Below, piece after piece: positions 11,601 through 25,100 of a stretch of 64,000 nt of DNA. Numbering within the stretch: the first letter of the stretch is position 1; each line of letters opens with the position of its first letter. The notes beneath the pieces are model-generated. The model was not told the origin of the DNA. It searched no databases and saw only the letters and a program-made list of their open reading frames with translations. Both the position numbers and the translations under genes were made by a program. The stretch is taken from assembly GCA_009760855.2 (NCBI GenBank), contig WPIO01000227.1, forward strand, positions 194,877 through 258,876. The letters are read 5' to 3'. The DNA is from Cristatella mucedo. Taxonomy: Eukaryota > Bryozoa > Phylactolaemata > Cristatellidae.

Positions 11601-12923
11601 AGCTGATTTTGCATTAGTCTACAGCAGATCGCACAATATGTAGATACTTTAAATCAACCCGGGAGTGTGTGCAGTAGTTTGCAGCATAATGCAGCGCCTT
11701 GCTTCAGGCAATCGCACTTGAATACCTCATTTCGCTTGAGTTTGCAGCTGATCGCTGGATATAAAGACACCTCGATACTGCTCGTAATAGTGTGCCATAG
11801 CTTGCTGCAGAGTGTGGTGCCTAGCATTAGGCCATTCACACTTAACTAACCTACTTTGCATGAGATCGCAGCAGATTGCACAATATCTAGATACTTTAAA
11901 TCAACCCGTCAAGTCATGCAGTCGCTCGGAGAGGAGTGCAGGCCTTGCTTTAGGCAATCGCACATGTATAACTCATTTCGGTTGAGTTTGCAGCAGATCG
12001 CTGAATATAAAGTCACCTCGATACTGCTCGTTATATCGTGTGATAACTTGCTGCAGATTGCACCGACTTGCATTAGGCCATTAAAAATTGAATAACCTAT
12101 TTTGCATGAGATGGCAGATGATCACACAATATCTAGATACTTTAAATCAACCCGTCGGAGCGTGCAGTAGCTAAAAGCAGAGTGCAGCTCATTGCTTTAG
12201 GCAATTGCACTTGAATAACTCATTTCGCTTGAGTTCGCAGCAGATCGCTGAATATTAGGTCACCTCGATAATACTCGTTATATCGTGTGATGACTTGCTG
12301 CAGAGTGCGATGCCTAGCATTAGGTAGTTCACTCGTGAATACCCTACTTTGCAGGACTTCACAGCAGATCGCACAATATCTAGATACTTTAAATCAACCC
12401 GTCAAGTCATGCAGTCGCTCGAGGAGGAGTTTAGGCCTTGCTTCAGGCAATCGCACTTGAATAACTCATTTCGCTTGAGTTTGCAGCAGATCGCTGAATA
12501 TAAAGACACCTCGACACTGTTCGTTATATCGTGTGATGACTTGCTGCAGATTGCGGTGCCTAGCATTAGGTAGTTCACTCGTGAATAACCTACTTTGCAT
12601 GAGATCGCAGCAGTTTGCACAATATCTAGATACTTTAAATCAACCCGTCAAGCCATGCAGTCGCTCGGAGAGGAGTGCAGGCCTTGCTTTAGGCAATCGC
12701 ACTGGAATAACTCATTTCGCTTGAGTTCGCAGCAGATCCCAGAATGTAAAGACACTTCGATACTGCTCGTTATAGCGTGTGATGACTTGCTGCAGATTGA
12801 GGCGCCTTGCATTAGGCTATTCACACTTGAATAGCTTATCTTGCATGAGTTCACAGCAGATCGCACAATATTTAGATACTTAAAATCAACCAGTCTAAGC
12901 ATGCTGTTGCTCGGAGCAGAGTG
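8618..12923 (+). repeat. Mosaic satellite stretch between two duplicated blocks
   Basis: Monomers of several classes. Local three-monomer spacing is visible: 9082-9273 is nearly identical to 9823-10014 (offset 741). The segment at about 10660-11090 matches about 15836-16266 (offset about 5176, 21 monomers) and shares the rare TTATATAGTGTGATGAC variant. One copy of the A2-A4-A3 cassette begins near 11840. No gene was seen. Confidence 0.82.
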
Positions 12924-14041
12924 CAGGCCTTGCTTTAGGCAATCTCACTTGAATAACTCATTTCGCTTGTGTTTGCAGCATATCGCAGAATATAAAGACA
13001 CCTCGATACTGCTCGTTATAGCGTGTGACAACTTGCTACAGAGTTAGGCGCCTTGCATTAGGCCATTCACACTGGAATAGCTTATCTTGCATGAGTTCAC
13101 AGCAGATCGCACAATATCTGGATACTTTAAATCAACCCGCTAGAGCGTGCAGTAGTTTGCAGCACAGTGCAGCTCCTTGCTTTAGGCAATCGCACATGAA
13201 TACCACATTTCGGTTAAGTTTGATGCAGATGGCTGGATATAACGACACCTCGATACTGCTCGTGATATCGTGTGATAACTTGCTGCAGATTACTGCGCCT
13301 AACATTAGGCCATTCACACTTGAATAGCTTATCTTGCATGAGTTCACAGCAGATCGCACAATATCTAGATACTTTAAATCAACCCGCCAGAGCGTGCAGT
13401 AGTTTGCAGCATAATGCAGCTCCTTGCTTCCGGCAATCGCACTCAAATAACTCATTTCACTTGAGTTTGCAGCAGATCGCGGAATTTAAAGACACCTCGA
13501 TACTGGTCGTTTTAGCGTGTGATAACTTGCTGCAGAGTGCTTCTTCTAGCATTAGGCCATTTACACTTGAATATCTTATCTTCCAAGAGTTCACAGCAGA
13601 TCGCACAAAATCTAGATACTTTAAATCAACCCGTCAAGGCATGCAGTAGCCCGGAGCAGAGTGCTGGCCTTATTTAAGGCAATCGCACTTGAATAACTTA
13701 TTTTGCCTCAGTTTGCAGCAGATCGCTGAATATAAAGACACCTTGCTACTACTCGTTATAGCGTGTGATAACTTGCTGCAAAGTGCGTCGCCTAGTATTA
13801 GGCCATTAAAATTTTATTAACCTATTTTGCATGAGATCGCAGCAGATCACACAATATCCAGATACTTTAAATCAACCAGTCAGTGCGTGCAGCAGCTTGC
13901 ATCAGAGTGCAGCTCCTTGCTTTAGGCAATTGCACTTGAATAACTCATTTCGCTTGAGTTCGCAGCAGATCGCTGAATATTAAGACACCTCGATACTACT
14001 CGTTATATCGTGTGATGACTTGCTGCAGAGTGCGATGCCTA
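12924..14041 (+). repeat. Duplicated ~1.1-kb block, copy 2
   Basis: Near-identical to 7500-8617 over four and a half monomers. The sequence just upstream, 12595-13580, also belongs to the block shared with 4703-5690. The segment therefore joins two older duplications. Confidence 0.85.
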
Positions 14042-17000
14042 GCATTAGGTAGTTCACTCGTGAATACCCTACTTTGCAGGACTTCACAGCAGATCGCACA
14101 ATATCTAGATACTTTAAATCAACCCGTCAAGTCATGCAGTCGCTCGAGGAGGAGTTTAGGCCTTGCTTCAGGCAATCGCACTTGAATAACTCATTTCGCT
14201 TGAGTTTGCAGCAGATCGCTGAATATAAAGACACCTCGATACTACTCTTTATATTGTGTGATGACTTGCTGCAGAGTGCGGCGCCTAGCATAAGGTAGTT
14301 CACTCGTGAATAACCTACTTTGCAGGACTTCACAGCAGATCGCACAATATCTAGATACTTTAAATCAACCCGTCAAGTCATGTAGTCGCTCGGAGAGCAG
14401 TGCAGGCGTTGTTTTAGGCAATCGCACTGGAATAACTCATTTCGCTTGAGTTTGCGGGCAGATCGCAGAATATAAAGACACTTCGATACTGCTCGTTATA
14501 GCGAGAGATAACTTGCTGCAGATTGCGGCGCCTTGCATTAGGCTATTCACACTTGAATAGCTTATCTTGCATGAGTTCACAGCAGATCGCTTAATATTTA
14601 GATACTTAAAATCAACCAGTCTAAGCATGTTTTAGCTCGGAGCAGAGTGCAGGCCTTGCTTTAGGCAATCGCACTTGTATAACTCATTTTGCTTGTGTTT
14701 GCAGCATATCGCAGAATATAAAGACACCTCGATACTGCTCGTTATAGCGTGTGACAACTTGCTACAGAGTTAGGCGCCTTGCATTAGGCCATTCACACTG
14801 GAATAGCTTATCTTGCATGAGTTCACAGCAGATCGCACAATATCTGGATACTTTAAATCAACCCGCTAGAGCGTGCAGTAGTTTGCAGCAGAGTGCAGCT
14901 CCTTGCTTTAGGCAATCGCACATGAATACCACATTTCGGTTAAGTTTGATGCAGATGGCTGGATATAACGACACCTCGATACTGCTCGTGATATCGTTTG
15001 ATAACTTGCTGCAGATTACTGTGCCTAACATTAGGCCATTCACACTTGAATAGCTTATCTTGCATGAGTTCACAGCAGATCGCACAATATCTAGATACTT
15101 TAAATCAACCCGCCAGAGCGTGCAATAGTTTGCAGCATAATGCAGCTCCTTGCTTCCGGCAATCGCACTCAAAGAACTCATTTCGCTTGAGTTTGCAGCA
15201 GATCGCGGAATTTAAAGACACCTCGATACTGGTCGTTTTAGCGTGTGATAATTTGCTGCAGAGTGCGGCTTCTAGCATTAGGCCATTTACACTTGAATAT
15301 CTTATCTTCCAAGAGTTCACAGCAGATCGCACAAAATCTAGATACTTTAAATCAACCCGTCAAGTCATGCAGTCGCTCGGAGAGCAGTGCAGGCCTTGTT
15401 TTAGGCAATCGCACTGGAATAACTCATTTCGCTTGAGTTTGCGGGCAGATCGCAGAATATAAAGACAATTCGATACTGCTCGTTATAGCGTGTGATAACT
15501 AGCTGCAGAGTGGGGCGCCTTGCATTAAGCCATTCACACTTGAATAACCTACTTTGCATGAGATCGCAGCAGATTGCACAATATCCAGATACTTTTAAAT
15601 CAACCCGTCTAACCGTGCGGTAGCTTGAAGCAGAGTGCAGCTCCTTGGTTTAGGCAAACACACTTCAATAACTCATTTCGCTTAAGTTTGCAGCAGATCG
15701 CGGACTATAAGGACACCTCGATACTGCTCGTTATAACGTGTGATAACTTGTTGCAGAGTGCGTCGCCTAGCATTAGGCCATTAAAATTTTAATAACCTAT
15801 TTTGAATGAGATCGCAGCAGATCACACAATCTCTAGATACTTTAAATCAACCAGTCAGTGCGTGCAGCAGCTTGCATCAGAGTGCAGCTCCTTGCTTTAG
15901 GCAATCGCACTTGAATAACTCAATTCGCTTGAGTTCCCAGCAGATCGCTGAATATTAAGACACCTCGATACTACTCGTTATATAGTGTGATGACTTGCTG
16001 CAGAGTGCTGATCCTTGCATAAAGCCATTCACACTTGAATAGCTGATTTTGCAATAGTCTACGGCAGATCGCACAATATCTAGATACTTTAAATCGACCC
16101 GCCAGTGTGTGCAGTAGTTTGCAGCATAATGCAGAGCCTTGCTTCAGGCAATCGCACTTGAACAACTCATTTCGCTTGAGTTCGAAGCAGATCGCTGAAT
16201 ATTAAGTCACCTCGATACTACTCGTTATAGTGAGCGATAGCTTGCTGCAGAGTGCGGTGCCTAGCATTAGGCCATTCTCACTTAAATAGCTTATCTTCCA
16301 AGAGTTCACAGCAGATTGCACAATATCTAGATACATTAAATCAACCCGTCAAGTCATACAGTCGCTCGGAGAGCAGTGCAGGCCTTGTTTTAGGCAATCG
16401 CACTGGAATAACTCATTTCGCTTGAGTTCGCAGCAGATCCCAGAATGTAAACACACTTCGATACTGCTCGTTATAGCGTGTGATGACTTGCTGCAGATTT
16501 CGGCGCCTTGCATTAAGCCATTCACACTTGAATAACCTACTTTGCATGAGATTGCAGCAGATTGCACAATATCTAGATACTTTTAAATCAACCCGTCTAA
16601 CCGTGCGGTAGCTTGAAGCAGAGTGCAGCTCCTTGGTTTAGGCAAACGCACTTGCATAACTCATTTCGCTTAAGTTTGCAGCAGATCGCGGACTATAAGG
16701 ACACCTCGATACTGCTCGTTATAACGTGTGATAACTTGTTGCAGAGTGAGGCGCCTTGCATTAGGCCATTTACACTTGAATAGCTTATCTTCCAAGAGTT
16801 CACAGCAGATCGCACAAAATCTAGATTATTTAAATCAACCCGATTAGGCATGCAGTAGCCCGGTGCAGAGTGCTGGCCTTACTTAAGGCAATCGCACTTG
16901 AATAACTAATTTCGCTTAAGTTTGCAGCAGATCGCGGAATATAAAGACACCTTGGTACTACTCGTTATAGCGTGTGATAACTTGCTGCAGAGTGCGTCGC

Positions 17001-17719
17001 CTAGCATTAGGCCATTAAAATTTTAATAACCTATTTTGCATGAGATCGCAGCAGATCACACAATATCTGGATACTTTAAATCAACCAGTCTCTGCGTGCA
17101 GCAGCTTGCATCAGCGTGCAGCTCCTTGCTTTAGGCAATTGCACTTGAATAACTCATTTCGCTTGAGTTCGCAGCCGATCGCTGAATATTAAGACACCTC
17201 AATACTACTCGTTATATCGTGTAATGACTTGCTGCAGAGTGCTGATCCTTGCATTAGGCCATTCACACTTGAATAGCTGATTTTGCAATAGTCCACGGCA
17301 GATCGCACAATATCTAGATACTTTAAATCGACCCGCCAGTGTGTGCAGTAGTTTGCAGCATAATGCAGCACCTTGCTTTAGGCAATCGCACATGAATACG
17401 ACATTTCGGTTAAGTTTGATGCAGATCGCTGGATATAACGACACCTCGATACTGCTCGTTATATCGTGTGATGACTTGCTGCAGAGTGCAACGCCTAGCA
17501 TTAGGTAGTTCACTCGTAAATAACCTGCTTTGCAGGACTTCACAGCAGATCGCACGATATCTAGATACTTTTAATAAACCCGTCAAGTCATGCAGTTGCT
17601 CGGAGAGCAGTGCAGGCCTTGTTATAGGCAATTTCACTTGAATAACTCATTTCGCTTGAGTTCGCAGCAGATCGCTGAATTTTAAGTGACCTCAATAATA
17701 CTCGTTATATCGTGTGATG
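14042..17719 (+). repeat. Mosaic satellite stretch
   Basis: About 15 monomers. The pair at 14751-15300 repeats the pair at 13025-13575 (offset 1726, 7 monomers). The part at 15800-16266 repeats 10.63-11.09 kb. No unique DNA was seen. Confidence 0.82.
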
Positions 17720-20600
17720 ACTTGCTGCAGAGTGCGGCGCCTAGCATTAGGTAGTTCACTCGTGAATAACCTACGTAACAGGACTTCACAGCAGATCGCA
17801 CAATATCTAGATACTATACATCAACCCGTCAAGTCATGCAGTCGCTCAGAGAGCAGTGCTGGCCTTGTTTTAGGCAATCGCACTGGAATAACTCATTTCG
17901 CTTGAGTTTGCTGGGAGATCGCAGAATATAAAGACACTTCGTAACTGCTCGTTATAGGGTGTGATAACTTGCTGCAGATTGCAGCGCCTTGCATTAGGCC
18001 ATTCACACTTGAACAGCTTATTTTGCATGACTTCACAGCAGATCGCACAATATTTAGATACTTAAAATCAACCAGTCTAAGCATGCTGTAGCTCGGAGCA
18101 GAGTGCAGGCCTTGCTTTAGGCAATCGTACTTGAATAACTTATTTCGCTTGTGTTTGCAGCAGATCGCAGAATATAAAGACACCTCGATACTGCTCGTTA
18201 TAGCGTGTGACCACTTGCTACAGAGTGAGGCGCCTTGCATTTAGCCATTCACACTGGAATACCTTATCTTGCATGAGTTCACAGCAGATCGCACAATATC
18301 TAGATACTTTAAAACAACCCGCCAGAGCGTGCAGTAGTTTGCAGCAGAGTGCAGCTCCATGCTTTAGGCAATCGCACCTGAATACCACATTTCGGTTAAG
18401 TTTGATGCAGATCGCTGGATATAACGACACCTCGATACTGCTCGTTTTATCGTGTGATAACTTGCTGCAGATTGCGGCGCCTAGCATTAGGCCATTCACA
18501 CTTGAATAGCTTATCTTGCATGAGTTCACAGCAGATCGCACAATATCTAGATACTTTAAATCAACCCGCCAGAGCGTGCAGTAGTTTGCAGCATAATGCA
18601 GCTCCATGCTTCCGGCAATCGCACTCAAATAACTCATTTCGCTTGAGTTTGCAGCAGATCGCGGAATTTAAAGACACCTCGATACTTGTCGTTTTAGCGT
18701 GTGATAACTTGCTGCAGAGTGCGGCTTCTAGCATTAGGCCATTTACACTTGAATAGCTTATCTTCCAAGAGTTTAAAGCAGATCGCACAAATCTAGATAC
18801 TTTAAATCAACCCGTCAAGGCATGCAGTAGCCCGGAGCAGAGTGCTGGCCTTACTTAAGGCAATCGCACTTGAATAAGTTATTTTGCCTAAGTTCGCAGC
18901 AGATCGCTGAACATAAAGACACCTTGCTACTACTCATTATAGCGTGTGATAACTTGCTGCAGAGTACGTCGCCTAGCATTAGGCCATTCACACTTGAATA
19001 GCTTATCTTCCAATTGTTCACAGCAGATTGCACAATATCTAGATACTTAAAATCAACCGTTTGAAGCATGCTGTAGCTTGGAGCCGAGTGCAGGCCTTGC
19101 TTTAGGCAATCGCACTTGAATAACTTATTTCACTTGTGTTTTCAGCAGATCGCAGAATATGAAGACACCTCGATATTGCTCGTTATAACGTGTGATAACT
19201 TGTTGCAGAGTGAGGCGCCTTGCATTAGGCCATTCACACTTGAATAGCTTATCTTGCATGAGTTTACAGCAGATCGCACAATATCTTGATACTTTAATAC
19301 AACCCGCCAGAGCGTGCAGTAGTTTGCAGCATAATGCAGCGCCTTGCTTCAGGCAATCGCACTTGAATAACTCATTTCGCTTGAGTTCGAAGCAGATCGC
19401 TGAATATTAAGTCACCTCGATACTACTCGTTATATCGTGTGATGACTTGCTGCAGAGTGCAGCGCCTAGCATTAGGTAGTTCACTCGTGAATACCCTACT
19501 TTGCAGGACTTCACAGCAGATCGCACAATATCTAGATACTTTAAATCAACCCGTCAAGTCATGCAGTCGCTCGAGGAGGAGTTTAGGCCTTGCTTTAGGC
19601 AATTTCACTTGAATAACTCATTTCGCTTGAGTTCGCAGCAGATCGCTGAATTTTAAGTGACCTCAATAATACTCGTTATATCGTGTGATGACTTGCTGCA
19701 GAGTGCGGCGCCTAGCATTAGGTAGTTCACTCGTGAATAACCTACTTAACAGGACTTCACAGCAGATCGCACAATATCTTGATACTATACATCAACCCGT
19801 CAAGTCATGCAGTCGCTCGGAGAGCAGTGCAGGCCTTGCTTCAGGCAATCGCACTTGAATAACTCATTTCGCTTGAGTTTGCAGCAGATCGCTGAATATA
19901 AAGACACCTCGATACCGATCGTTATAGTGAGCGATAGCTTGCTGCAGAGTGCCGTGCCTAGCATTAGGCCATTCACACTTAACTAACCTACTTTGCATGA
20001 GATCGCAGCAGATTGCACAATATCCAGATACTTTAAATCAACCCGTCAAGTCATGCAGTCGCTCGGACAGGAGTGCAGGCCTTGCTTTAGGCAATCGCAC
20101 ATAAATAACTCATTTCGGTTGAGTTAGCAGCAGATCGCTGAATATAAAGACACCTCGATACTGCTCGTTACACCGTGTGATAACTTGCTGCAGATTGCAG
20201 CGACTTGCATTAGGCCATTACAAATTGAATAACCTATTTTGCATGAGATGGCAGATGATCACACAATAGCTAGATACTTTAAATTAACCCGTCAGAGCGT
20301 GCAGTAGCTAAAAGCAAAGTGCAGCTCCTTGCTTTAGGCCATTGCACTTGAATAACTCATTTCGCTTAAGTTCGCAGCAGATCGCTGAATATTAAGTCAC
20401 CTCGATACTACTCGTTATATCTTGTGAAGACTTGCTGCAGAGTGCGGCGCCTAGCATTAAGTAGTTAACTCGTGAATAATCTTCTTTGCAGGTTTTCACA
20501 GCAGATCGCACAATATCTAGATACTTTAAATCAACCCGTCAAGTCATGCAGTCGCTTGGAGAGCAGTGCAGGCCTTGTTTAAGGCAATCGCACTGTAATA
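17720..20600 (+). repeat. 4.4/4.9-kb higher-order block, copy 1
   Basis: This block aligns with 22156-25040 at an offset of 4,436-4,441 bp (18 monomers). Diagnostic shared variants include TACTATACATCAACCCG, a GTAACTGCTCGTTATAGGG segment, GAACAGCTTATTTTGCATGA and TTGAAGCATGCTGTAGCTTG. Alignment fades after about 20600, where TTCGATACTGC replaces TTCGTAACTGC. Confidence 0.87.
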
Positions 20601-22155
20601 ACTGATTTCGCTTGAGTTTGCGGGCAGATCGCAGAATATATAGACACTTCGATACTGCTCGTTATAGCGTGTGATAACTTGCTGCAGAGTGGGGCGCCTT
20701 GCATTAAGCCATTCACACTTGAATAGCTTATCTTCCAAGAGTTCACAGCAGATGGCACAAAATCTAGATACTTAAAATCAACCCTTCAAGGCATGCAGTA
20801 GCCCGGTGCAGCTTGCTGGCCTTACTTAAGGCAATCGCACTTGAATAACTGATTTCGCTTAAGTTTGTAGCAGATCGCGGAATATAAAGACACCTCGATA
20901 CTGCTTGTTATAGCGTGTGATAACTAGCTACAGAGTGCGGCTCCTAGCATTAGGCCATTTACATTTGAATAGCTTATCTTCCCAGAGTTCACAGCAGATC
21001 GCACAATATCTAGATATTTCAAATCAAACCGTCTAACCGTGCAGTAGCTTGAAGCAGAGTGCAGCTCCTTGGTTTAGGCAAACGCACTTGAATAACTTAT
21101 TTCACTTGTGTTTTCAGCAGATCGCAGAATATGAAGACGCCTCGATATTGCTCGTTATAACGTGTGATAACTTGTTGCAGAGTGAGGCGCCTTGCAATAA
21201 GCCATTCACACTTGAATAGCTTATCTTACATGAGTTTACAGCAGATCGGACAATATCTTGATACTTTAATACAACCCGCCAGAGCGTGCAGTAGTTTGCA
21301 GCATAATGCAGCGCCTTGCTTCAGGCAATCGCACTTGAATACCTCATTTCGCTTGAGTTTGCAGAAGATCGCTGGATATAAAGACACCTCGATACTGCTC
21401 GTTATAGTGTGCCATAGCTTGCTGCAGAGTGTGGTGCCTAGCATTAGCCCATTCACACTTAACTAACCTACTTTGCATGAGATCGCAGCAGATTGCACAA
21501 TATCTAGATACTTTAAATCAACCCGTCAAGTCATGCAGTCGCTCGGAGAGGAGTGCAGGCCTTGCTTTAGGCAATCGCACATGTATAACTCATTTCGGTT
21601 GAGTTTGCAGCAGATCGCTGAATATAAAGCCACCTCGATACTGCTCGTTCTATCGTGTGATAACTTGCTGCAGATTGTGGCGCCTTGCATTGGGCCATTA
21701 AAAATTGAATAACCTATTTTGCATGAGATGGCAGATGATCACACAATATCTAGATACTTTAAATCAACCCGTCAGAGCGTGCAGTAGCTAAAAGCAGAGT
21801 GCAGCTCATTGCTTTAGGCAATTGCACTTGAATAACTGATTTCGCTTGAGTTCGCAGCAGATCGCTGAATATTAGGTCACCTCGATAATACTCGTTATAT
21901 CGTGTGATGACTTGCTGCAGAGTGCGACGCCTAGCATTAGGTATTTCACTCGTGAATAACCTACTTTGCAGGACTTCACAGCAGATCGCACAATATCTAG
22001 ATACTTTAAATCAACCCGTCAAGTCATGCAGCCGCTCGAGGAGGAGTTTAGGCCTTGCTTTAGGCAATTTCACTTGAATAACTCATTTCGCTTGAGTTCG
22101 CAGCAGATCGCTGAATTTTAAGTGACCTCAATAATACTCGTTATATCGTGTGATG
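20601..22155 (+). repeat. Satellite linker between higher-order copies
   Basis: Six or so monomers of the older classes, including one A2-A4-A3 cassette beginning near 21460. Some of these monomers resemble 11.3-12.3 kb closely; for example 21473-21712 is nearly the same as 11856-12095. No gene was seen. Confidence 0.8.
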
Positions 22156-25100
22156 ACTTGCTGCAGAGTGCGGCGCCTAGCATTAGGTAGTTCACTCGTG
22201 AATAACCTACGTAACAGGACTTCACCGCAGATCGCACAATATCTAGATACTATACATCAACCCGTCAAGTCATGCAGTCGCTCAGAGAGCAGTGCTGGCC
22301 TTGTTTTAGGCAATCGCACTGGAATAACTCATTTCGCTTGAGTTTGCTGGGAGATCGCAGAATATAAAGACACTTCGTAACTGCTCGTTATAGGGTGTGA
22401 TAACCTGCTGCAGATTGCAGCGCCTTGCATTAGGCCATTCACACTTGAACAGCTTATTTTGCATGACTTCACAGCAGATCGCACAATATTTAGATACTTA
22501 AAATCAACCAGTCTAAGCATGCTGTAGCTCGGAGCAGACTGCAGGCCTTGCTTTAGGCAATCGTACTTGAATAACTTATTTCGCTTGTGTTTGCAGCAGA
22601 TCGCAGAATATAAAGACACCTCGATACTGCTCGTTATAGCGTGTGACCACTTGCTACAGAGTGAGGCGCCTTGCATTTAGCCATTCACACTGGAATACCT
22701 AATCTTGCATGAGTTCACAGCAGATCGCACAATATCTAGATACTTTAAAACAACCCGCCAGAGCGTGCAGTAGTTTGCAGCAGAGTGCAGCTCCTTGCTT
22801 TAGGCAATCGCACCTGAATACCACATTTCGGTTAAGTTTGATGCAGATCGCTGGATATAACGACACCTCGATACTGCTCGTTTTATCGTGTGATAACTTG
22901 CTGCAGATTGCGGCGCCTAGCATTAGGCCATTCACACTTGAATAGCTTTTCTTGCATGAGTTCACAGCAGATCGCACAATATCTAGATACTTTAAATCAA
23001 CCCGCCAGAGCGTGCAGTAGTTTGCAGCATAATGCAGCTCCATGCTTCCGGCAATCGCACTCAAATAACTCATTTCGCTTGAGTTTGCAGCAGATCGCGG
23101 AATTTAAAGACACCTCGATGCTGGTCGTTTTAGCGTGTGATGACTTGCTGCAGAGTGCGGCTTCTAGCATTAGGCCATTTACACTTGAATAGCTTATCTT
23201 CCAAGAGTTCAAAGCAGATCGCACAAAGTCTAGATACTTTAAATCAACCCGTCAAGGCATGCAGTAGCCCGGAGCAGAGTGCTGGCCTTACTTAAGGCAA
23301 TCGCACTTGAATAAGTTATTTTGCCTAAGTTCGCAGCAGATCGCTGAATATAAAGACACCTTGCTACTACTCATCATTATAGCGTGTGATAACTTGCTGC
23401 AGAGTACGTCGCCTAGCATTAGGCCATTCACACTTGAATAGCTTATCTTCCAAGTGTACACAGCAGATTGCACAATATCTAGATACTTAAAATCAACCGT
23501 TTGAAGCATGCTGTAGCTTGGAGCCGAGTGCAGGCCTTGCTTTAGGCAATCGCACTTGAATAACTTATTTCACTTGTGTTTTCAGCAGATCGCAGAATAT
23601 TAAGACACCTCGATATTGCTCGTTATAACGTGTGATAACTTGTTGCAGAGTGAGGCGCCTTGCATTAGGCCATTCACACTTGAATAGCTTATCTTGCATG
23701 AGTTTCACAGCAGATCGCACAATATCTTGATACTTTAATACAACCCGCCAGAGCGTGCAGTAGTTTGCAGCATAATGCAGCGCCTTGCTTCAGGCAATCG
23801 CACTTGAATAACTCATTTCGCTTGAGTTCGAAGCAGATCGCTGAATATTAAGTCACCTCGATACTACTCGTTATATCGTGTGATGACTTGCTGCAGAGTG
23901 CAGCGCCTAGCATTAGGTAGTTCACTCGTGAATACCCTACTTTGCAGGACTTCACAGCAGATCGCACAATATCTAGATACTTTAAATCAACCCGTCAAGT
24001 CATGCAGTCGCTCGAGGAGGAGTTTAGGCCTTGCTTTGGGCAATTTCACTTGAATAACTCATTTCGCTTGAGTTCGCAGCAGATCGCTGAATTTTAAGTG
24101 ACCTCAATAATACTCGTTATATCGTGTGATGACTTGCTGCAGAGTGCGGCGCCTAGCAATAGGTAGTTCACTCGTGAATAACCTACTTAACAGGACTTCA
24201 CAGCAGATCGCACAATATCTAGATACTATACATCAACCCGTCAAGTCATGCAGTCGCTCGGAGAGCAGTGCAGGCCTTGCTTCTGGCAATCGCACTTGAA
24301 TAACTCATTTCGCTTGAGTTTGCAGCAGATCGCTGAATATAAAGACACCTCGATACCGATCGTTATAGTGAGCGATAGCTTGCTGCAGAGTGCCGTGCCT
24401 AGCATTAGGCCATTCACACTTAACTAACCTACTTTGCATGAGATCGCAGCAGATTGCACAATATCCAGATACTTTAAATCAACCCGTCAAGTCATGCAGT
24501 CGCTCGGACAGGAGTGCAGGCCTTGCTTTAGGCAATCGCACATAAATAACTCATTTCGGTTGAGTTAGCAGCAGATCGCTGAATATAAAGACACCTCGAT
24601 ACTGCTCGTTATATCGTGTGATAACTTGCTGCAGATTGCACCGACTTGCATTAGGCCATTAAAAATTGAATAACCTATTTTGCATGAGATGGCAGATGAT
24701 CACACAATATCTAGATACTTTAAATTAACCCCTGAGAGCGTGCAGTAGCTAAAAGCAAAGTGCAGCTCCTTGCTTTAGGCCATTGCACTTGAATAACTCA
24801 TTTCGCTTAAGTTCGCAGCAGATCGCTGAATATTAAGTCACCTCGATACTACTCGTTATATCTTGTGATGACTTGCTGCAGAGTGCGGCGCCTAGCATTA
24901 AGTAGTTAACTCGTGAATAATCTTCTTTGCAGGTTTTCACAGCAGATCGCACAATATCTAGATACTTTAAATCAACCCGTCAAGTCATGCAGTCGCTTGG
25001 AGAGCAGGGCAGGCCTTGTTTAAGGCAATCGCACTGGAATAACTCATTTCGCTTGAGTTTGCTGGCAGATCGCAGAATATAAAGACACTTCGTAACTGCT

